A stretch of DNA of 64,000 nt from Amoebophrya sp. A120 (Eukaryota; Sar; Dinophyceae; Syndiniales; Amoebophryaceae). Position 1 is the stretch's first letter. Each line of letters opens with the position of its first letter. Made by a program: the position numbers and the translations under genes. This document shows positions 32,220 through 41,772 of the stretch, piece after piece. The notes beneath the pieces are model-generated. The model worked only from the letters and a program-made list of their open reading frames with translations, ran no database searches and had not been told where the DNA came from. The stretch covers positions 1,288,710-1,352,709 of the forward strand of contig CAJINV010000003.1 of assembly GCA_905178155.1 (NCBI GenBank), given 5' to 3'.

Positions 32220-35200
32220 TCAGACCAGGACGCCGGGCGCAGTATCGTGCTGTTGAAAAGAAGACTCGTCCGCCGCCGCTGCAGCGGCTTTGTTTGTAGC
32301 CTCCCACTCGTCACGCACCGTCTTCCCGCTTGCCTCCCGCTCCAAGATCGTATCGAAAATCCCCCGCAAGACCAAGTACACGCGTTGGTCGATCACGCCC
32401 CTATTGGCCGCAAGGTGTAGTAAAAAAGGTTTCGTCTCCGCAAGCCACTTCGTCAGTGGGTCCGTCCAGTTCATGCGCCCCGCGATGTGCCGCAGAACGA
32501 GCAGACGCTGCTCGACCAGCTGATTGACACTCTGCCAGTCCGCGCGAATGTTCCTTTCCCGCGGCTCTCCTAGCGCGTTGCGCGCGTCCGTTAGCTGAAC
32601 CACCTCCCGCCCGGCCCGCGTAAGATGAAGATCCAAGCACAGCGTGTTCAAATAGATCATCTCCGAAGCCAGCATGCGCTGGCACAAAACTTCCACTGCT
32701 GTGGAAGAGCTTGCAGCAAAAACCCTCTTCGGGATGCGACTGAACTCCGAGATCGTCGTGACCCGCGAAGTCTCAGTGCCAAAGAGACACGTCTGCCCCC
32801 CGACCCGGCGCTGCGCGGCGTCTCCGCACCCCACCGGCAAATGCTCCCAAAGGTTCCCAAGGCGGAGCACGCGCTTCGTATTCCACCCCGCGGTCTTCGC
32901 CAAGCGGATCAGGTTATTGACGTCGCAGAGGAAGCTCTTCACCAAGTCGGAATCTGGGTTGTTTTCCTTTTCCACCAGGTGAACCACCCCCGCGAGCTCG
33001 GAGAACATTTCCAGGATGCAGGCATTGCACTTCTGCAACCAGGCGACCTCGCCGACGGGGCCGCGGTATGGGTTCCGCAGCTGCTTCAGCAAGAACTTGT
33101 TTTTGGTGGTGGCCCGCTTCTGAAGAAACTTTTCCACATCAGAACGGGTCACCAGCTGCATCTTGCTGGCGTAAGTCTCCATCGACAGCAGGTAGACCAC
33201 CGCGACCTCGAGCTTGTTCAGCTCGGGAACCAGGGCAGCGTCGTACTTCCGTTGCTCGGCCAGTGGATACTTCTCCACCACCGTGTCAGCCTTGACGCCC
33301 GTCTTCGCCTCCGCAAACTCGATGTCGGCGGCAGCAGGGAACTCGCGACAGTCGGCAGTTGCGACGAAGTCCAGCTCGTCGCAAAGGTCCGTCTTGCGCG
33401 CCAGCTCCTGTGCTAGCGCCAGCTGGTCGAAAACAAGTGGCCGCGCGATCAACTCGCGCCCCACGAACGAGTCCCGTCGCGCAGCCTGCAGCACTGTCCA
33501 CGAGGACAGTGTGAACCGCTCAAACAGGATGGTCAAACGCAGGTAGAAAAGCAGCCGCCCGGCGGACTTGCTGTCGTCCACGTGAAGCGCCAGCGCCCCG
33601 ATCGGCTTGTCTTTTCGTTGGTAGTGGTTGAAGAGTTCTTGCCCGATCCGCACTGTTGCCTCGCTTAGCAGCTGCGGGTCGTCTTTTGCCGGTGTGAAGT
33701 TCTGCACGCGGTCGTCTTCGCTTCCCGCATCCAAAACGCGAACGCGGTCCGCCACCGCAACTGCCGGGAACTTCTTCAGCTCCGCCAGCTTGGCCCAGAA
33801 GTACTCCTCTTCCTTGCCGTCCTCAATCACCTGTCGCTCTTTGCTCGTCGGGAAGTAGACGAACAAGGCAGGATCGACGAGGGACTGCGTGAAGCGAATA
33901 CGCAGGCACTCCAAAAAGACCTGCACCTCCCAGCCCTTGGGCGCGTCCTTCTGTCCGTACAGACACTTGCGAAGGCGCACACACTCGTCGAGCAGGCTCA
34001 TCCCGGGAATCATCATGCGCTGCAGGATGCGGGGAACCTCGAGATAAACTTCTCGATCTTCCTCCGGGCCATCCGGGTACAGCTGGTCGAACTCCATCCC
34101 TTGGATGAAGGCCTCGCGGAAGTCCCCGAGACTCAAAGGCACCCGCAGCGCCTGCGCAAACTGGCAGACGAGCGTGATGGATGCGTCGTGGGCGGTGTGC
34201 GATCGGCAGGAGGGAACTGCGCCGACGCGAGTCGGCGAGAACCGGTCGTCTTCAAAGCCGCGGGAGATCCAGCGGCACTTGATCTTGAGGAGAGCGCCGC
34301 TGGTGCGGTCGATCTTAATCGTCAGCAGCAGCCTACTGCTGACGATGTTCTTTGCTTTTGCCAGCAGCTCGGCCTTCTTAAACCGATCCCCCAAGACCCC
34401 GTGGTGGTCAATCGCCAAAACCTCCGCGCAGATCGCGGCGTAGGCGTAGCTATTGAAACCGACCGTGTCCGCGTCCTCAATCGTGAAGGTGAGGGCGCTG
34501 CTCTTGAGTCCCTTCTCCCGGGTGTAAGCCTCGATCGCCTCGTGTGCGTCGTCCATGATGTCGTAGTAGACGCGCGCGACGAAGCAGCCCGGAAAGGTCC
34601 CAGTCGCCTCCTCCGCCGAGAGGAAGCGCGGCGTAGTGTCGGTGCCCCAAACGAGGTAGCAAAAGTTCCCGCGGAACTTCTCGGCAGGAACGCGATCGCG
34701 ACCAACTTCGGCCGCCGTGCAGAAGTACTGAAACTCCTTCCGGTTGTCCGCTGCGTTCAAACGCTTTCCCACGCTCTGCCCGTTCAGCAGCTGGGAAAAG
34801 AGAAAGCAAGGACGGTTCTCGCCGGCGAGGAGGTTGAAACTCAGCTTCTTCCTGTTGCTGTTTTGCTGGTCGTCCAGCAGTGCGGAAACGGCTTGTAGGG
34901 CCGTGAAGTCGAAAGCCCGGGTCGTGGCGCCGATCGGAACGTGGGTGGACGGGGCGAGGTAGACCCGTCCGTCGCGCAACTTCACGTCCATACTCCCAAC
35001 GCAACTCCCCAGTGCCTGCAAGACAACAGGGTGGAGCTTCCCGGCCTGGAACAAGCGTTCATCGGGCCCGAGCCCGGTGTCCCACACGCGATCCGCGGTT
35101 GCGAAGTCGGCGGAACAGTAGCTGGCGAAGCTGCTCCCCGGGCTGGATCGCAGCTTCTTGAGGGAGGGCGCGGCGTCCTCTGCCGCTGCTGCAGTGCTGC

Positions 35201-38200
35201 CGCGGCTGACTCGCCCCCGCTTCCGCGACAGCCCAACGCCGTCCAGTAGCTCCAGGCGCCGCTCCTGTGCTGCGTCCATCGCCTGTTGCCTCGCAGTTCG
35301 CACCGGCTGCGAAATGTGCGCCGGTTTGCCGGTGCTGCTTCCTGCGCTCCTTGCCTCCCCGGGTGCGAAAGTTTGCGCGGGCTTGCTGCTGCCGCCCCCT
35401 GCGCCCTTTGTTCCCCCGGGGTCGAGAATGTGCGCCGGTTTGCCGGTAGCCTCGCCTCCTGCGCTTTCTTGGGAGTTGCGGATGATTTCCGCCACCCGGC
35501 GGTCCATCGATGACGACGACAACCGGTCGTCGTCGCTGTCCGCCGGAAACTCTTCATCTCCGGAGGAAGCAGGTCTTGCTCCGCTCGCAACGGAAGGTGG
35601 TGGAGCCGGAGGAACACCGCCGTCGGTGCTGCGCTGCGATTTCAAGATTGAGCGGACCGGCACCGGCGGCATGGCCGGCGCCTTATCCACGCCGAGACTC
35701 CCCGGCGGTGGAGGTTCGTCAAACGTGATCTTTACCCGCTTCCCCTGCTTCGCGCGAATGCCTCCGGCTTCTCCCGGTCCCTTTCTGCATCCGCCCATGT
35801 GCTGGAACAAGCGGTTTCTAGAGGTGAAGGTCCGGCCGCAGTAATCGCAGGTCGGGATGTGCTTGCCCTCCTGCAAAACCGAGTTGCGGTGGGTGGAGAC
35901 TCCACCCCGCACCTCCGTGAAAGGGTTTGCGAGCAGCCCCGCCCGTACTGGCTCCGGCGCCTCCAAGGTAGGTAGCTCCGCGACGTCAAAATGGTCGGCG
36001 ATAAGGTCCGTCAAGTCCGCATCCGCGTAGAGCTCGAGCTCGTACGCTTCCGGGTCGTGATCCTCTGGAACCTTCACCGGCGAAACGTCAGTGCCTGCGT
36101 ACGGCACTTCCGACTGCCCCACCAGAACTGTCACCTGGTCGTTAGGAATGTCGACGGCGGTGACCGTGCCGTCGACATTTCGGTGGAACTTCCCGTCCGG
36201 CCGACGGACGGAAACTGGCTGCCCCACTTGCAGCTCCTTTGTGCTTTTTGCGCGAGCGTAGGTGCGCCCCACGAGCTCCCGCCTGCGCTGCAGCGACTCG
36301 ATGTCGCGATTGAGAACCACCCGGCGCGCTGCCGTCTGGATCAGCTGCTTGCGTCGCATCCAGTTGTCGACTTCCTTGTCTTTAATCTCGGGGTCCGCTT
36401 CAAAGGCCTCGAGAAGGTTGTCCCACTGGCGGACACCGCGCGAAAAACTGCCGCTGACGAGGTTCAGCGCGCAGAGGCTGGTCTCGAACATCGGCACGGA
36501 GTTCAGCTGCCAGCAAATTTCGTCAAGCAGCTCCTGTTTGAACTCGAACTCGTCCGGATGCTCGTCCGAGTCGCACGCCGTCTTGACGACGTCGTCGAGC
36601 AACTCGGCGTAGTCCAGGTCGGCAGCCTCCTGCAGGACTGCATTTTGGGACAGCGTCCACAAGTAAAGCCCGACCCAGGGCGAGTATGGTGCCACCAGCA
36701 GCTTGTTCTCCATCTTCCTCGTTTGCACGTTGTCCCGCTCCAGTTTGCCAATGCGGAAGGCGGTCTTGAACGGTATGCCGAGGGGGCTGGAGTTGTGGTG
36801 GACGCAGCAGCGGCGGAACTTCCGCCCGTTGAACTCGGAGCCCTGGTCGTACAGGACGGTCTGCGGCTTGCCGCCGCAGATCTGCTTCATTTTATAAAAA
36901 AGCCGGATCGCCGCGCCCACTGCTCCTCCGCGGTGCTTGTCTATCAGCACCGCCGCCCGGACCCGCCCGCAGGCGTCTATTGCCTTAATCGTGCGGCCGA
37001 TGCGAAGCGGGAGTTGGTCGAAGATCCAAATTTTGTTGATGTCGTCTGCGAATTGCTGCAGTGCGCCGCGCTGCTTAACGCTGGCGACGTCGTCAAAAAA
37101 TCCGCAAAGCTTGCAGGCGGCCCGGATTTTTTCCATCTCCGTGCGCGCCAGCCCTGTGAAAAGGTTCTTGATGGTCGGCGAGTGCCCCAACAGCCTGTGC
37201 TCCCGCGCCAAGTAGTTCTTCTCCGCCTGCGTCAGCGCAGGCTCCTGCACGAGCGACCCGTCGGCGTCTTCGCAAATGACGCTTTCGCTGGAGCTCAACT
37301 CCTGCAAGAGAAGATCCTCGTCGGCCGTGGAGGAAGAAGACGAAACAGAGGCACTACTGTCCTCTTCCGCACTGCTCTCCCCGCTGGAGATGTATGCAGC
37401 CGCTGCTGCTGGTGCGGCCCCGCCGCCTGCCTGGTCTTTCGCACTGCTGTAGCAGATGGAGAACCTCACCTGCTCCACTATGTCGCGGCGATCGAGGTGC
37501 TCGCCAAGAAGCTGTCTTTCTGCGGAGACCCCCTGCTGCTGTGCGATCTGTACCGAAGGTAGTGGCGCCTGCGCCAAAAGCGCACAGGCAAAATGAGAAC
37601 GCGCAGTGCTGTGCTCGTCCCCGAACTTGAGACGTGGCCGGAGTGGCGTCGTTGTGCGCCCGGCGGCTTCTTCGAAGGAAATCACTTCGATCTCCACCAT
37701 CGCAATCTGCACCGGAGCAAGGGTGTGCGTCGTCCCCTGGACCCGAATGACTGCGGGTTCGCAGCTGTAGTCCATGACGACACCGTGGGAGCGGATCCAC
37801 GGCTGCCCTAGCAGGATCGGAAAGTTGCCAAGCTCGCCGTGCTCCACGATCCAAAAAACTGCGGAGTAAACGTCCCTCCGCCCCTTGATGCGGAAGAACA
37901 CCTCCAGGCAGTGCGTGGCCCGTGGTGCGTTTAGGTCCTCCGCGTCCCCGGCGATGGAGCTGAAGGTGACTGGAACCGGCGCCGGAAATCGCCCTCGAGG
38001 ATACAGAACCTCGATGCGTCGCGCGACGCTTCCCGGGAGGCAGTTATGCGAACTGTCGGGGTCGACCCCAACCAGGCCTGCAAACGGCCTGCTTTTGTCC
38101 TTGGTCGCCAGCAGAATGGTGCCGGCCGCTTGCGCCAGCGTTAGATTTACAACCCCCGGAACCGTTGGCCCGTCGAAATTTGTCTGCGGGGCTGCCCGGC

Positions 38201-40058
38201 GGATTAGTTTCTTCCCCTCGCTTGCGAACGGCTGCTTCCGACGCTTCAGCGGAGAAGTATCTCCGCCTGCGGGCTGCAGAACTGACGAAGAAGACGAGGA
38301 CGTGGAGCCACTGCCAGGAGAATCCCTGGCCTGGCCCGGGCTGGTTTTGTTCTCTTTCCCGATGGGCTTCGGGACAATGCTACCTTGTGGCCCAAAGGGT
38401 TCAACAGCCGGAAGCCCATCGGTTTTGTCTGTTCCACCGGGCTGCTTGTGGTCCCCCTCCGCTTCCGAAGGAGAGTCTGATGGCTCCTGCGCGGGCTGTG
38501 CTGCCGAAGAAGTGCTTCCAGGTCCGCCCGAAGAAGTGGCGTCCCGCCCGGAGGTCGTGCGCGTTGCGCGGGCGTCTTCCGCCTGCACCTCCGGCTCGCC
38601 GGGATATTCGTCCAACTCCTCGTCGCTGGAGTCGTCGCTGCCTTCGAAAGCTAGCGCGGAGAAGCGGTTCGCGTACCGCTCCCGGTCCTTACACTTGCTG
38701 GGAAGTTGCTCCGCGGCTTTGGCGCCCCGTTCTGCGAGCGCCGGTTGCTTCGGACAAATCCAGTTTCCCCGCTCCGTGTCGCCCTGAAACTCCGAAAGGT
38801 CTACCGTGACCTGCGAAGCAGAAGAAGTAGTAGAAGGGGCCGGCCGCATGATAACATCCGCGGAACAAGAGGAAGCATCCGCTTGGCCATCTCCCGCCGA
38901 GGTGGTTTTTGCTGGTGTGTCTGCCGTAGCATCGGGGGGATAATAATGCGGCTTCGCTTCGTTCCCCATAGCACCCGCGGAAGAAGAGGCTGCGGCACCG
39001 CCTCCCGCCGAGGTGGTTGTCGCGTTCCCCGTAGCACCACCTCTCGTCGAGGTGGTTGTCGCATCGGGAGAAGCAGGCGGAACACCACCTCCCATCGAGG
39101 TGGTTTGTGTTGGTGCGCCCACCGTAGCAGTGGGGGGATAATAATCCGGCGTCGCTTTGTTCCCCATAGCACCCGCGGAAGAAGAGGCTGCGGCACCACC
39201 TCCCGTCGAGGTGGTTGTCGCGTTCCCTGTAGCACCCGCGGAAGAAGAGGCTGCGGCACCACCTCCCGTCGAGGTGGTTTTCGCATCGGTAGAAGCAGGC
39301 GGCGCCCCACCTCCCGTCGAGGTGGTTGGTGCTGGTGTGGCCGCCGTAGCATCGGGGAGATAATATTCTCCCGCCGCGCCTTCCCCGCCTTGAGGTCCCT
39401 CGCCCTTCAAAATGTGCGCCGGTTTGCCGCTAGGGTCGTCGCCTGCTGTTGTTTCGGTATTTCCAACCCGAACGGACACGTCGACCGCCAGCGAGGGTAA
39501 GCTGCAGCCGGTAGAACTGCAAGTGCACAGCGCGAAAGATCGCTGCGCCGGTGGCTTCTTGCATTCGTCGCAAGAAGAAGTCGTAGAAGTAGTGCCCGAA
39601 CCAGCTGTCGTAGGTCCTGCGCCCGCTGCATCTTTGGCAGCAAAGCGAGGCGCAGCTGACGTAGCCAAAATGGCGTCCGCCAGCGCGGAAGTGCTGGTAG
39701 TTGCTGTCCCGGCGCCAACCGTTGAAACCGAGGTCGCCGGATGCTGTGCGACCTGTTGCGCCGGAACAGCGGGTAGGTTCGGTGCCGGAAGTGCCGCCGG
39801 CCGCGGCTGGTGCGCTTTCGGCACCCAAATGGTAGAACTCGAGTTGTTTTTTTGGTGTTTTTTGGTTTTTGTTGAAGATGAAGTTGCAACAGAGCTGGTT
39901 GCTGCTGAATCTGCACCGGAAACTTGAAAAGCCGCAGGTGGCTGCGGTGCGGTGCTGGTGGAAGAAGACGATGACGACCGTGATGAAAAAGTGTTTGTCG
40001 ATGTCGCGGCCCCTCCCTGCGCCGCTGTAGTTGCCGATGGCGCAGGAGGGTCGAGGAG
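32220..40058 (-). CDS. pol: Copia-type Pol polyprotein (protease-like, integrase, zinc finger, RT, RNase H), read after gag UGA
   Basis: The frame is open from the codon after the gag UGA to the stop at 32220 (2612 residues). Residues below count from the codon after UGA. ~1-640: Ser/Thr/Gly/Ala-rich low-complexity region with repeated TSTGGG units. ~655-760: retropepsin-like segment with VDPDSS where D-T/S-G is usual, and a downstream ILLGQPW motif. ~950-1110: integrase with H954-x4-H959...C982-x2-C985 and a D1014, D1071-x35-E1107 triad. ~1404-1424: C2HC zinc finger. ~1930-2180: reverse transcriptase with the first catalytic Asp in LSLGDFREAF, the copia hallmark CLYGQKDAPKGW and the HVDD catalytic pair (2161-2162). 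The C-terminus is RNase H-like with HIAGRMNWTDPLTK. No ATG starts this frame near gag, so expression probably depends on readthrough. Confidence 0.93.
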   Translation of the reverse strand, partial: LLDPPAPSATTAAQGGAATSTNTFSSRSSSSSSTSTAPQPPAAFQVSGADSAATSSVATSSSTKTKKHQKNNSSSTIWVPKAHQPRPAALPAPNLPAVPAQQVAQHPATSVSTVGAGTATTSTSALADAILATSAAPRFAAKDAAGAGPTTAGSGTTSTTSSCDECKKPPAQRSFALCTCSSTGCSLPSLAVDVSVRVGNTETTAGDDPSGKPAHILKGEGPQGGEGAAGEYYLPDATAATPAPTTSTGGGAPPASTDAKTTSTGGGAAASSSAGATGNATTTSTGGGAAASSSAGAMGNKATPDYYPPTATVGAPTQTTSMGGGVPPASPDATTTSTRGGATGNATTTSAGGGAAASSSAGAMGNEAKPHYYPPDATADTPAKTTSAGDGQADASSCSADVIMRPAPSTTSSASQVTVDLSEFQGDTERGNWICPKQPALAERGAKAAEQLPSKCKDRERYANRFSALAFEGSDDSSDEELDEYPGEPEVQAEDARATRTTSGRDATSSGGPGSTSSAAQPAQEPSDSPSEAEGDHKQPGGTDKTDGLPAVEPFGPQGSIVPKPIGKENKTSPGQARDSPGSGSTSSSSSSVLQPAGGDTSPLKRRKQPFASEGKKLIRRAAPQTNFDGPTVPGVVNLTLAQAAGTILLATKDKSRPFAGLVGVDPDSSHNCLPGSVARRIEVLYPRGRFPAPVPVTFSSIAGDAEDLNAPRATHCLEVFFRIKGRRDVYSAVFWIVEHGELGNFPILLGQPWIRSHGVVMDYSCEPAVIRVQGTTHTLAPVQIAMVEIEVISFEEAAGRTTTPLRPRLKFGDEHSTARSHFACALLAQAPLPSVQIAQQQGVSAERQLLGEHLDRRDIVEQVRFSICYSSAKDQAGGGAAPAAAAAYISSGESSAEEDSSASVSSSSSTADEDLLLQELSSSESVICEDADGSLVQEPALTQAEKNYLAREHRLLGHSPTIKNLFTGLARTEMEKIRAACKLCGFFDDVASVKQRGALQQFADDINKIWIFDQLPLRIGRTIKAIDACGRVRAAVLIDKHRGGAVGAAIRLFYKMKQICGGKPQTVLYDQGSEFNGRKFRRCCVHHNSSPLGIPFKTAFRIGKLERDNVQTRKMENKLLVAPYSPWVGLYLWTLSQNAVLQEAADLDYAELLDDVVKTACDSDEHPDEFEFKQELLDEICWQLNSVPMFETSLCALNLVSGSFSRGVRQWDNLLEAFEADPEIKDKEVDNWMRRKQLIQTAARRVVLNRDIESLQRRRELVGRTYARAKSTKELQVGQPVSVRRPDGKFHRNVDGTVTAVDIPNDQVTVLVGQSEVPYAGTDVSPVKVPEDHDPEAYELELYADADLTDLIADHFDVAELPTLEAPEPVRAGLLANPFTEVRGGVSTHRNSVLQEGKHIPTCDYCGRTFTSRNRLFQHMGGCRKGPGEAGGIRAKQGKRVKITFDEPPPPGSLGVDKAPAMPPVPVRSILKSQRSTDGGVPPAPPPSVASGARPASSGDEEFPADSDDDRLSSSSMDRRVAEIIRNSQESAGGEATGKPAHILDPGGTKGAGGGSSKPAQTFAPGEARSAGSSTGKPAHISQPVRTARQQAMDAAQERRLELLDGVGLSRKRGRVSRGSTAAAAEDAAPSLKKLRSSPGSSFASYCSADFATADRVWDTGLGPDERLFQAGKLHPVVLQALGSCVGSMDVKLRDGRVYLAPSTHVPIGATTRAFDFTALQAVSALLDDQQNSNRKKLSFNLLAGENRPCFLFSQLLNGQSVGKRLNAADNRKEFQYFCTAAEVGRDRVPAEKFRGNFCYLVWGTDTTPRFLSAEEATGTFPGCFVARVYYDIMDDAHEAIEAYTREKGLKSSALTFTIEDADTVGFNSYAYAAICAEVLAIDHHGVLGDRFKKAELLAKAKNIVSSRLLLTIKIDRTSGALLKIKCRWISRGFEDDRFSPTRVGAVPSCRSHTAHDASITLVCQFAQALRVPLSLGDFREAFIQGMEFDQLYPDGPEEDREVYLEVPRILQRMMIPGMSLLDECVRLRKCLYGQKDAPKGWEVQVFLECLRIRFTQSLVDPALFVYFPTSKERQVIEDGKEEEYFWAKLAELKKFPAVAVADRVRVLDAGSEDDRVQNFTPAKDDPQLLSEATVRIGQELFNHYQRKDKPIGALALHVDDSKSAGRLLFYLRLTILFERFTLSSWTVLQAARRDSFVGRELIARPLVFDQLALAQELARKTDLCDELDFVATADCREFPAAADIEFAEAKTGVKADTVVEKYPLAEQRKYDAALVPELNKLEVAVVYLLSMETYASKMQLVTRSDVEKFLQKRATTKNKFLLKQLRNPYRGPVGEVAWLQKCNACILEMFSELAGVVHLVEKENNPDSDLVKSFLCDVNNLIRLAKTAGWNTKRVLRLGNLWEHLPVGCGDAAQRRVGGQTCLFGTETSRVTTISEFSRIPKRVFAASSSTAVEVLCQRMLASEMIYLNTLCLDLHLTRAGREVVQLTDARNALGEPRERNIRADWQSVNQLVEQRLLVLRHIAGRMNWTDPLTKWLAETKPFLLHLAANRGVIDQRVYLVLRGIFDTILEREASGKTVRDEWEATNKAAAAAADESSFQQHDTAPGVLV
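38930..39360 (-). repeat. Coding minisatellite in the Pol N-terminal region
   Basis: Repeated blocks encode TTSTGGG, AAASSSAGA and GNATTTS in varying combinations, with shared nucleotide stretches such as CACCACCTCCCGTCGAGGTG. Units are in frame and of several lengths, consistent with expansion by slippage or unequal exchange. Confidence 0.75.
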
Positions 40059-40061
40059 TCA
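40059..40061 (-). promoter_or_regulatory. In-frame UGA between gag and pol (candidate readthrough stop)
   Basis: Gag and Pol share one reading frame with this single stop between them. The context is TGA followed by CTC. UGA-CUA is a known leaky context, and this differs only in the third following base. No shift site is needed because the frame does not change. Confidence 0.6.
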
Positions 40062-41717
40062 CGACCCGGCGATCTTTCCCTTCGCCTTCGTGATATACTC
40101 CTCCACCTTGGCGACCTTCTTCGCCATCTGCTCCTTCACCTTTGTAGACTTGGCTTTCTTGGCGTACTCCTGCACCTTCTTCAGGCGGTCCTCCTGGAAC
40201 GCCAAATACTTTTCCGGGTGCGTCTCCAAGAAGCTGTCCATGGCCTTTGCGTAGTCCTTTTCGGTGTGGGCCTTGTCGCAAAAGCCAGTGTCTCGAAGGT
40301 TGGCGCAGTTTGCCCCCGCCGGGCACGGCTGCTTCTTCTTCCTTTCTTTCTCGGGAGTTCGCTCTTCCAGCGGAGCGCCGCCGCCGAAGTGCGACAAACC
40401 CCGGGTCGCGGGTCCACTCGCAGCGTCATCTCCAGACTTCCCGGAGCGCCAGGCCTCGTTGATCAACGCGTGATGGGACTTGTCACTGTCCCCACCGTTG
40501 ACCTCGCCCAGAATCGTCAACAGCTCCGCAAGGTGGCTACCTTCGCCCGCCTTGTTCGGAGTGTGCTTCCCGTCGACGTATCGCTTCTTGTCCGGAATTT
40601 GGCAGCTGCGGACCAAGGAGATGAACCCGGGCCAGGTGTAGGACTGCTTCTTTACCTCGATGCGCAGGCCGTGCACGTGCGACGGCTCCACGCACATCGC
40701 GTTCAGCGCCGTGCTGATTTTCTGCGCGTCGGTCTTCTTTCCATCGTCCGAAATCTGGTCCAGCCGCTTGAACGCCACGTCCAGCATGGCCATGAAGACG
40801 CTGATCTCCTGGCCGTCCAAGCGCTTCACCTTCGGCAAAAGAACATCCGTTTTCTCGAGGATGTCCGCAACGAAGGGCGCGAAGTGGTCTTCCAGCTCGG
40901 TCATGATGGTGGTCAGATCGCGCGAAGCGTTCCCGACCAAAGCAGCCTCACCCGCGTGACCCGCAAAAGCCTTTCCCATTAGCTGCCCGCCGAGCGTGGT
41001 CGGCGTGGCTCCCAGCTGCAGGAGCTCATGGGCCCACAGGTAAACTTCTTCCTTCCACTTCCGCATGCCGAAGTCTTTGCGCAGCGGCGGAGTGGTTAGC
41101 TTTTTCAGCAGCTCCTTCTGGATCGGATCCAGCGCCGCTGGCTTGCGCTGCGCGCTGTGCAGCGAAGACCAGTCGATGCGGTGCGCGCGCTCTGCTCCTT
41201 GCCCGACGGTAACCATCGGAATCGTCTCAGGAGTCAGCAGGGCGCAGTCACCCTCTTCGCCGTCAGAACCGGTGCTGTTATTAGTGGTCTCGGAGGAGGA
41301 TGCTGCAGCGGCACCCTGCTCCGGCTGTAACTGCCGGCCAGGCAGTTTCTGTGCGGCCTCGAGGTCATCGCACTTCTCGAGAAGTTCCATCTCGACCGCG
41401 CCGAGCTTCTCGTCGTGCTCATGCTCGAGCTCCGTAAGCGCGGCCCGCAGCGTAGCGAGTTCGCCTTCGTACTCCTTGCGCAGCTGCTGCAGCTGCAGCT
41501 CGTACTTGGCCTTCTCTTCTTCGGTGATCCGCTTCTGTTCTTCGCGGACGATGGCCGCAATCCGCTCCCGCTCCGCAGCGGTAGCAGCAGCTTCTGCTGC
41601 GGCCTTCTCCTCCGCCGCCTGTGCAGCTGCGCGCGCCTCGGCGGCAGTCCGCTCCTGCTCCTCGAGGAGCTCGCGGCGGATCTGGTCCCGCGACTGCAAG
41701 AACCCGAAGCAGCTCAT
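40059..41717 (-). CDS. gag: Copia-type Gag, 552 aa, with CCCH-like zinc motif
   Basis: Start chosen at ATG 41717, the first in frame after the 5' LTR; the frame also stays open back into the LTR to 42020. Residues ~1-120 form a long Glu/Ala-rich coiled coil. The middle section (about 190-420) resembles a capsid-like helical region (for example KWKEEVYLWAHELL). Near residue 440 lies a CCCH motif (C-x5-C-x8-C-x3-H) instead of the CCHC knuckle common in copia Gag, followed by a Lys-rich helical tail. The frame ends at UGA (40061-40059), directly continuous with pol. Gag packages the element RNA. Confidence 0.85.
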   Translation of the reverse strand: MSCFGFLQSRDQIRRELLEEQERTAAEARAAAQAAEEKAAAEAAATAAERERIAAIVREEQKRITEEEKAKYELQLQQLRKEYEGELATLRAALTELEHEHDEKLGAVEMELLEKCDDLEAAQKLPGRQLQPEQGAAAASSSETTNNSTGSDGEEGDCALLTPETIPMVTVGQGAERAHRIDWSSLHSAQRKPAALDPIQKELLKKLTTPPLRKDFGMRKWKEEVYLWAHELLQLGATPTTLGGQLMGKAFAGHAGEAALVGNASRDLTTIMTELEDHFAPFVADILEKTDVLLPKVKRLDGQEISVFMAMLDVAFKRLDQISDDGKKTDAQKISTALNAMCVEPSHVHGLRIEVKKQSYTWPGFISLVRSCQIPDKKRYVDGKHTPNKAGEGSHLAELLTILGEVNGGDSDKSHHALINEAWRSGKSGDDAASGPATRGLSHFGGGAPLEERTPEKERKKKQPCPAGANCANLRDTGFCDKAHTEKDYAKAMDSFLETHPEKYLAFQEDRLKKVQEYAKKAKSTKVKEQMAKKVAKVEEYITKAKGKIAGS

Positions 41718-41754
41718 CTCGGCCTCACTTAGTGACCGCCGTCCTTCCTTTGGT

Positions 41755-41772
41755 CGCTCTGGGGCCTCACCA
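41755..41772 (-). other. Primer-binding site of the copia element
   Basis: Directly after the 5' LTR the minus strand reads TGGTGAGGCCCCAGAGCG. It begins with TGG, complementary to the CCA end of a tRNA. The expected tRNA 3' end would be CGCUCUGGGGCCUCACCA; which tRNA this is cannot be told here. Confidence 0.7.

Noticed and set aside
35991-37562. Long plus-strand open frame (523 codons) opposite the retrotransposon Pol
   Set aside because: It lies entirely antisense to the well-supported integrase region and has no motifs. GC-rich coding DNA often leaves the opposite strand open.
37885-38787. 300-codon plus-strand frame
   Set aside because: It is antisense to the low-complexity part of Pol and its sequence is also low-complexity.
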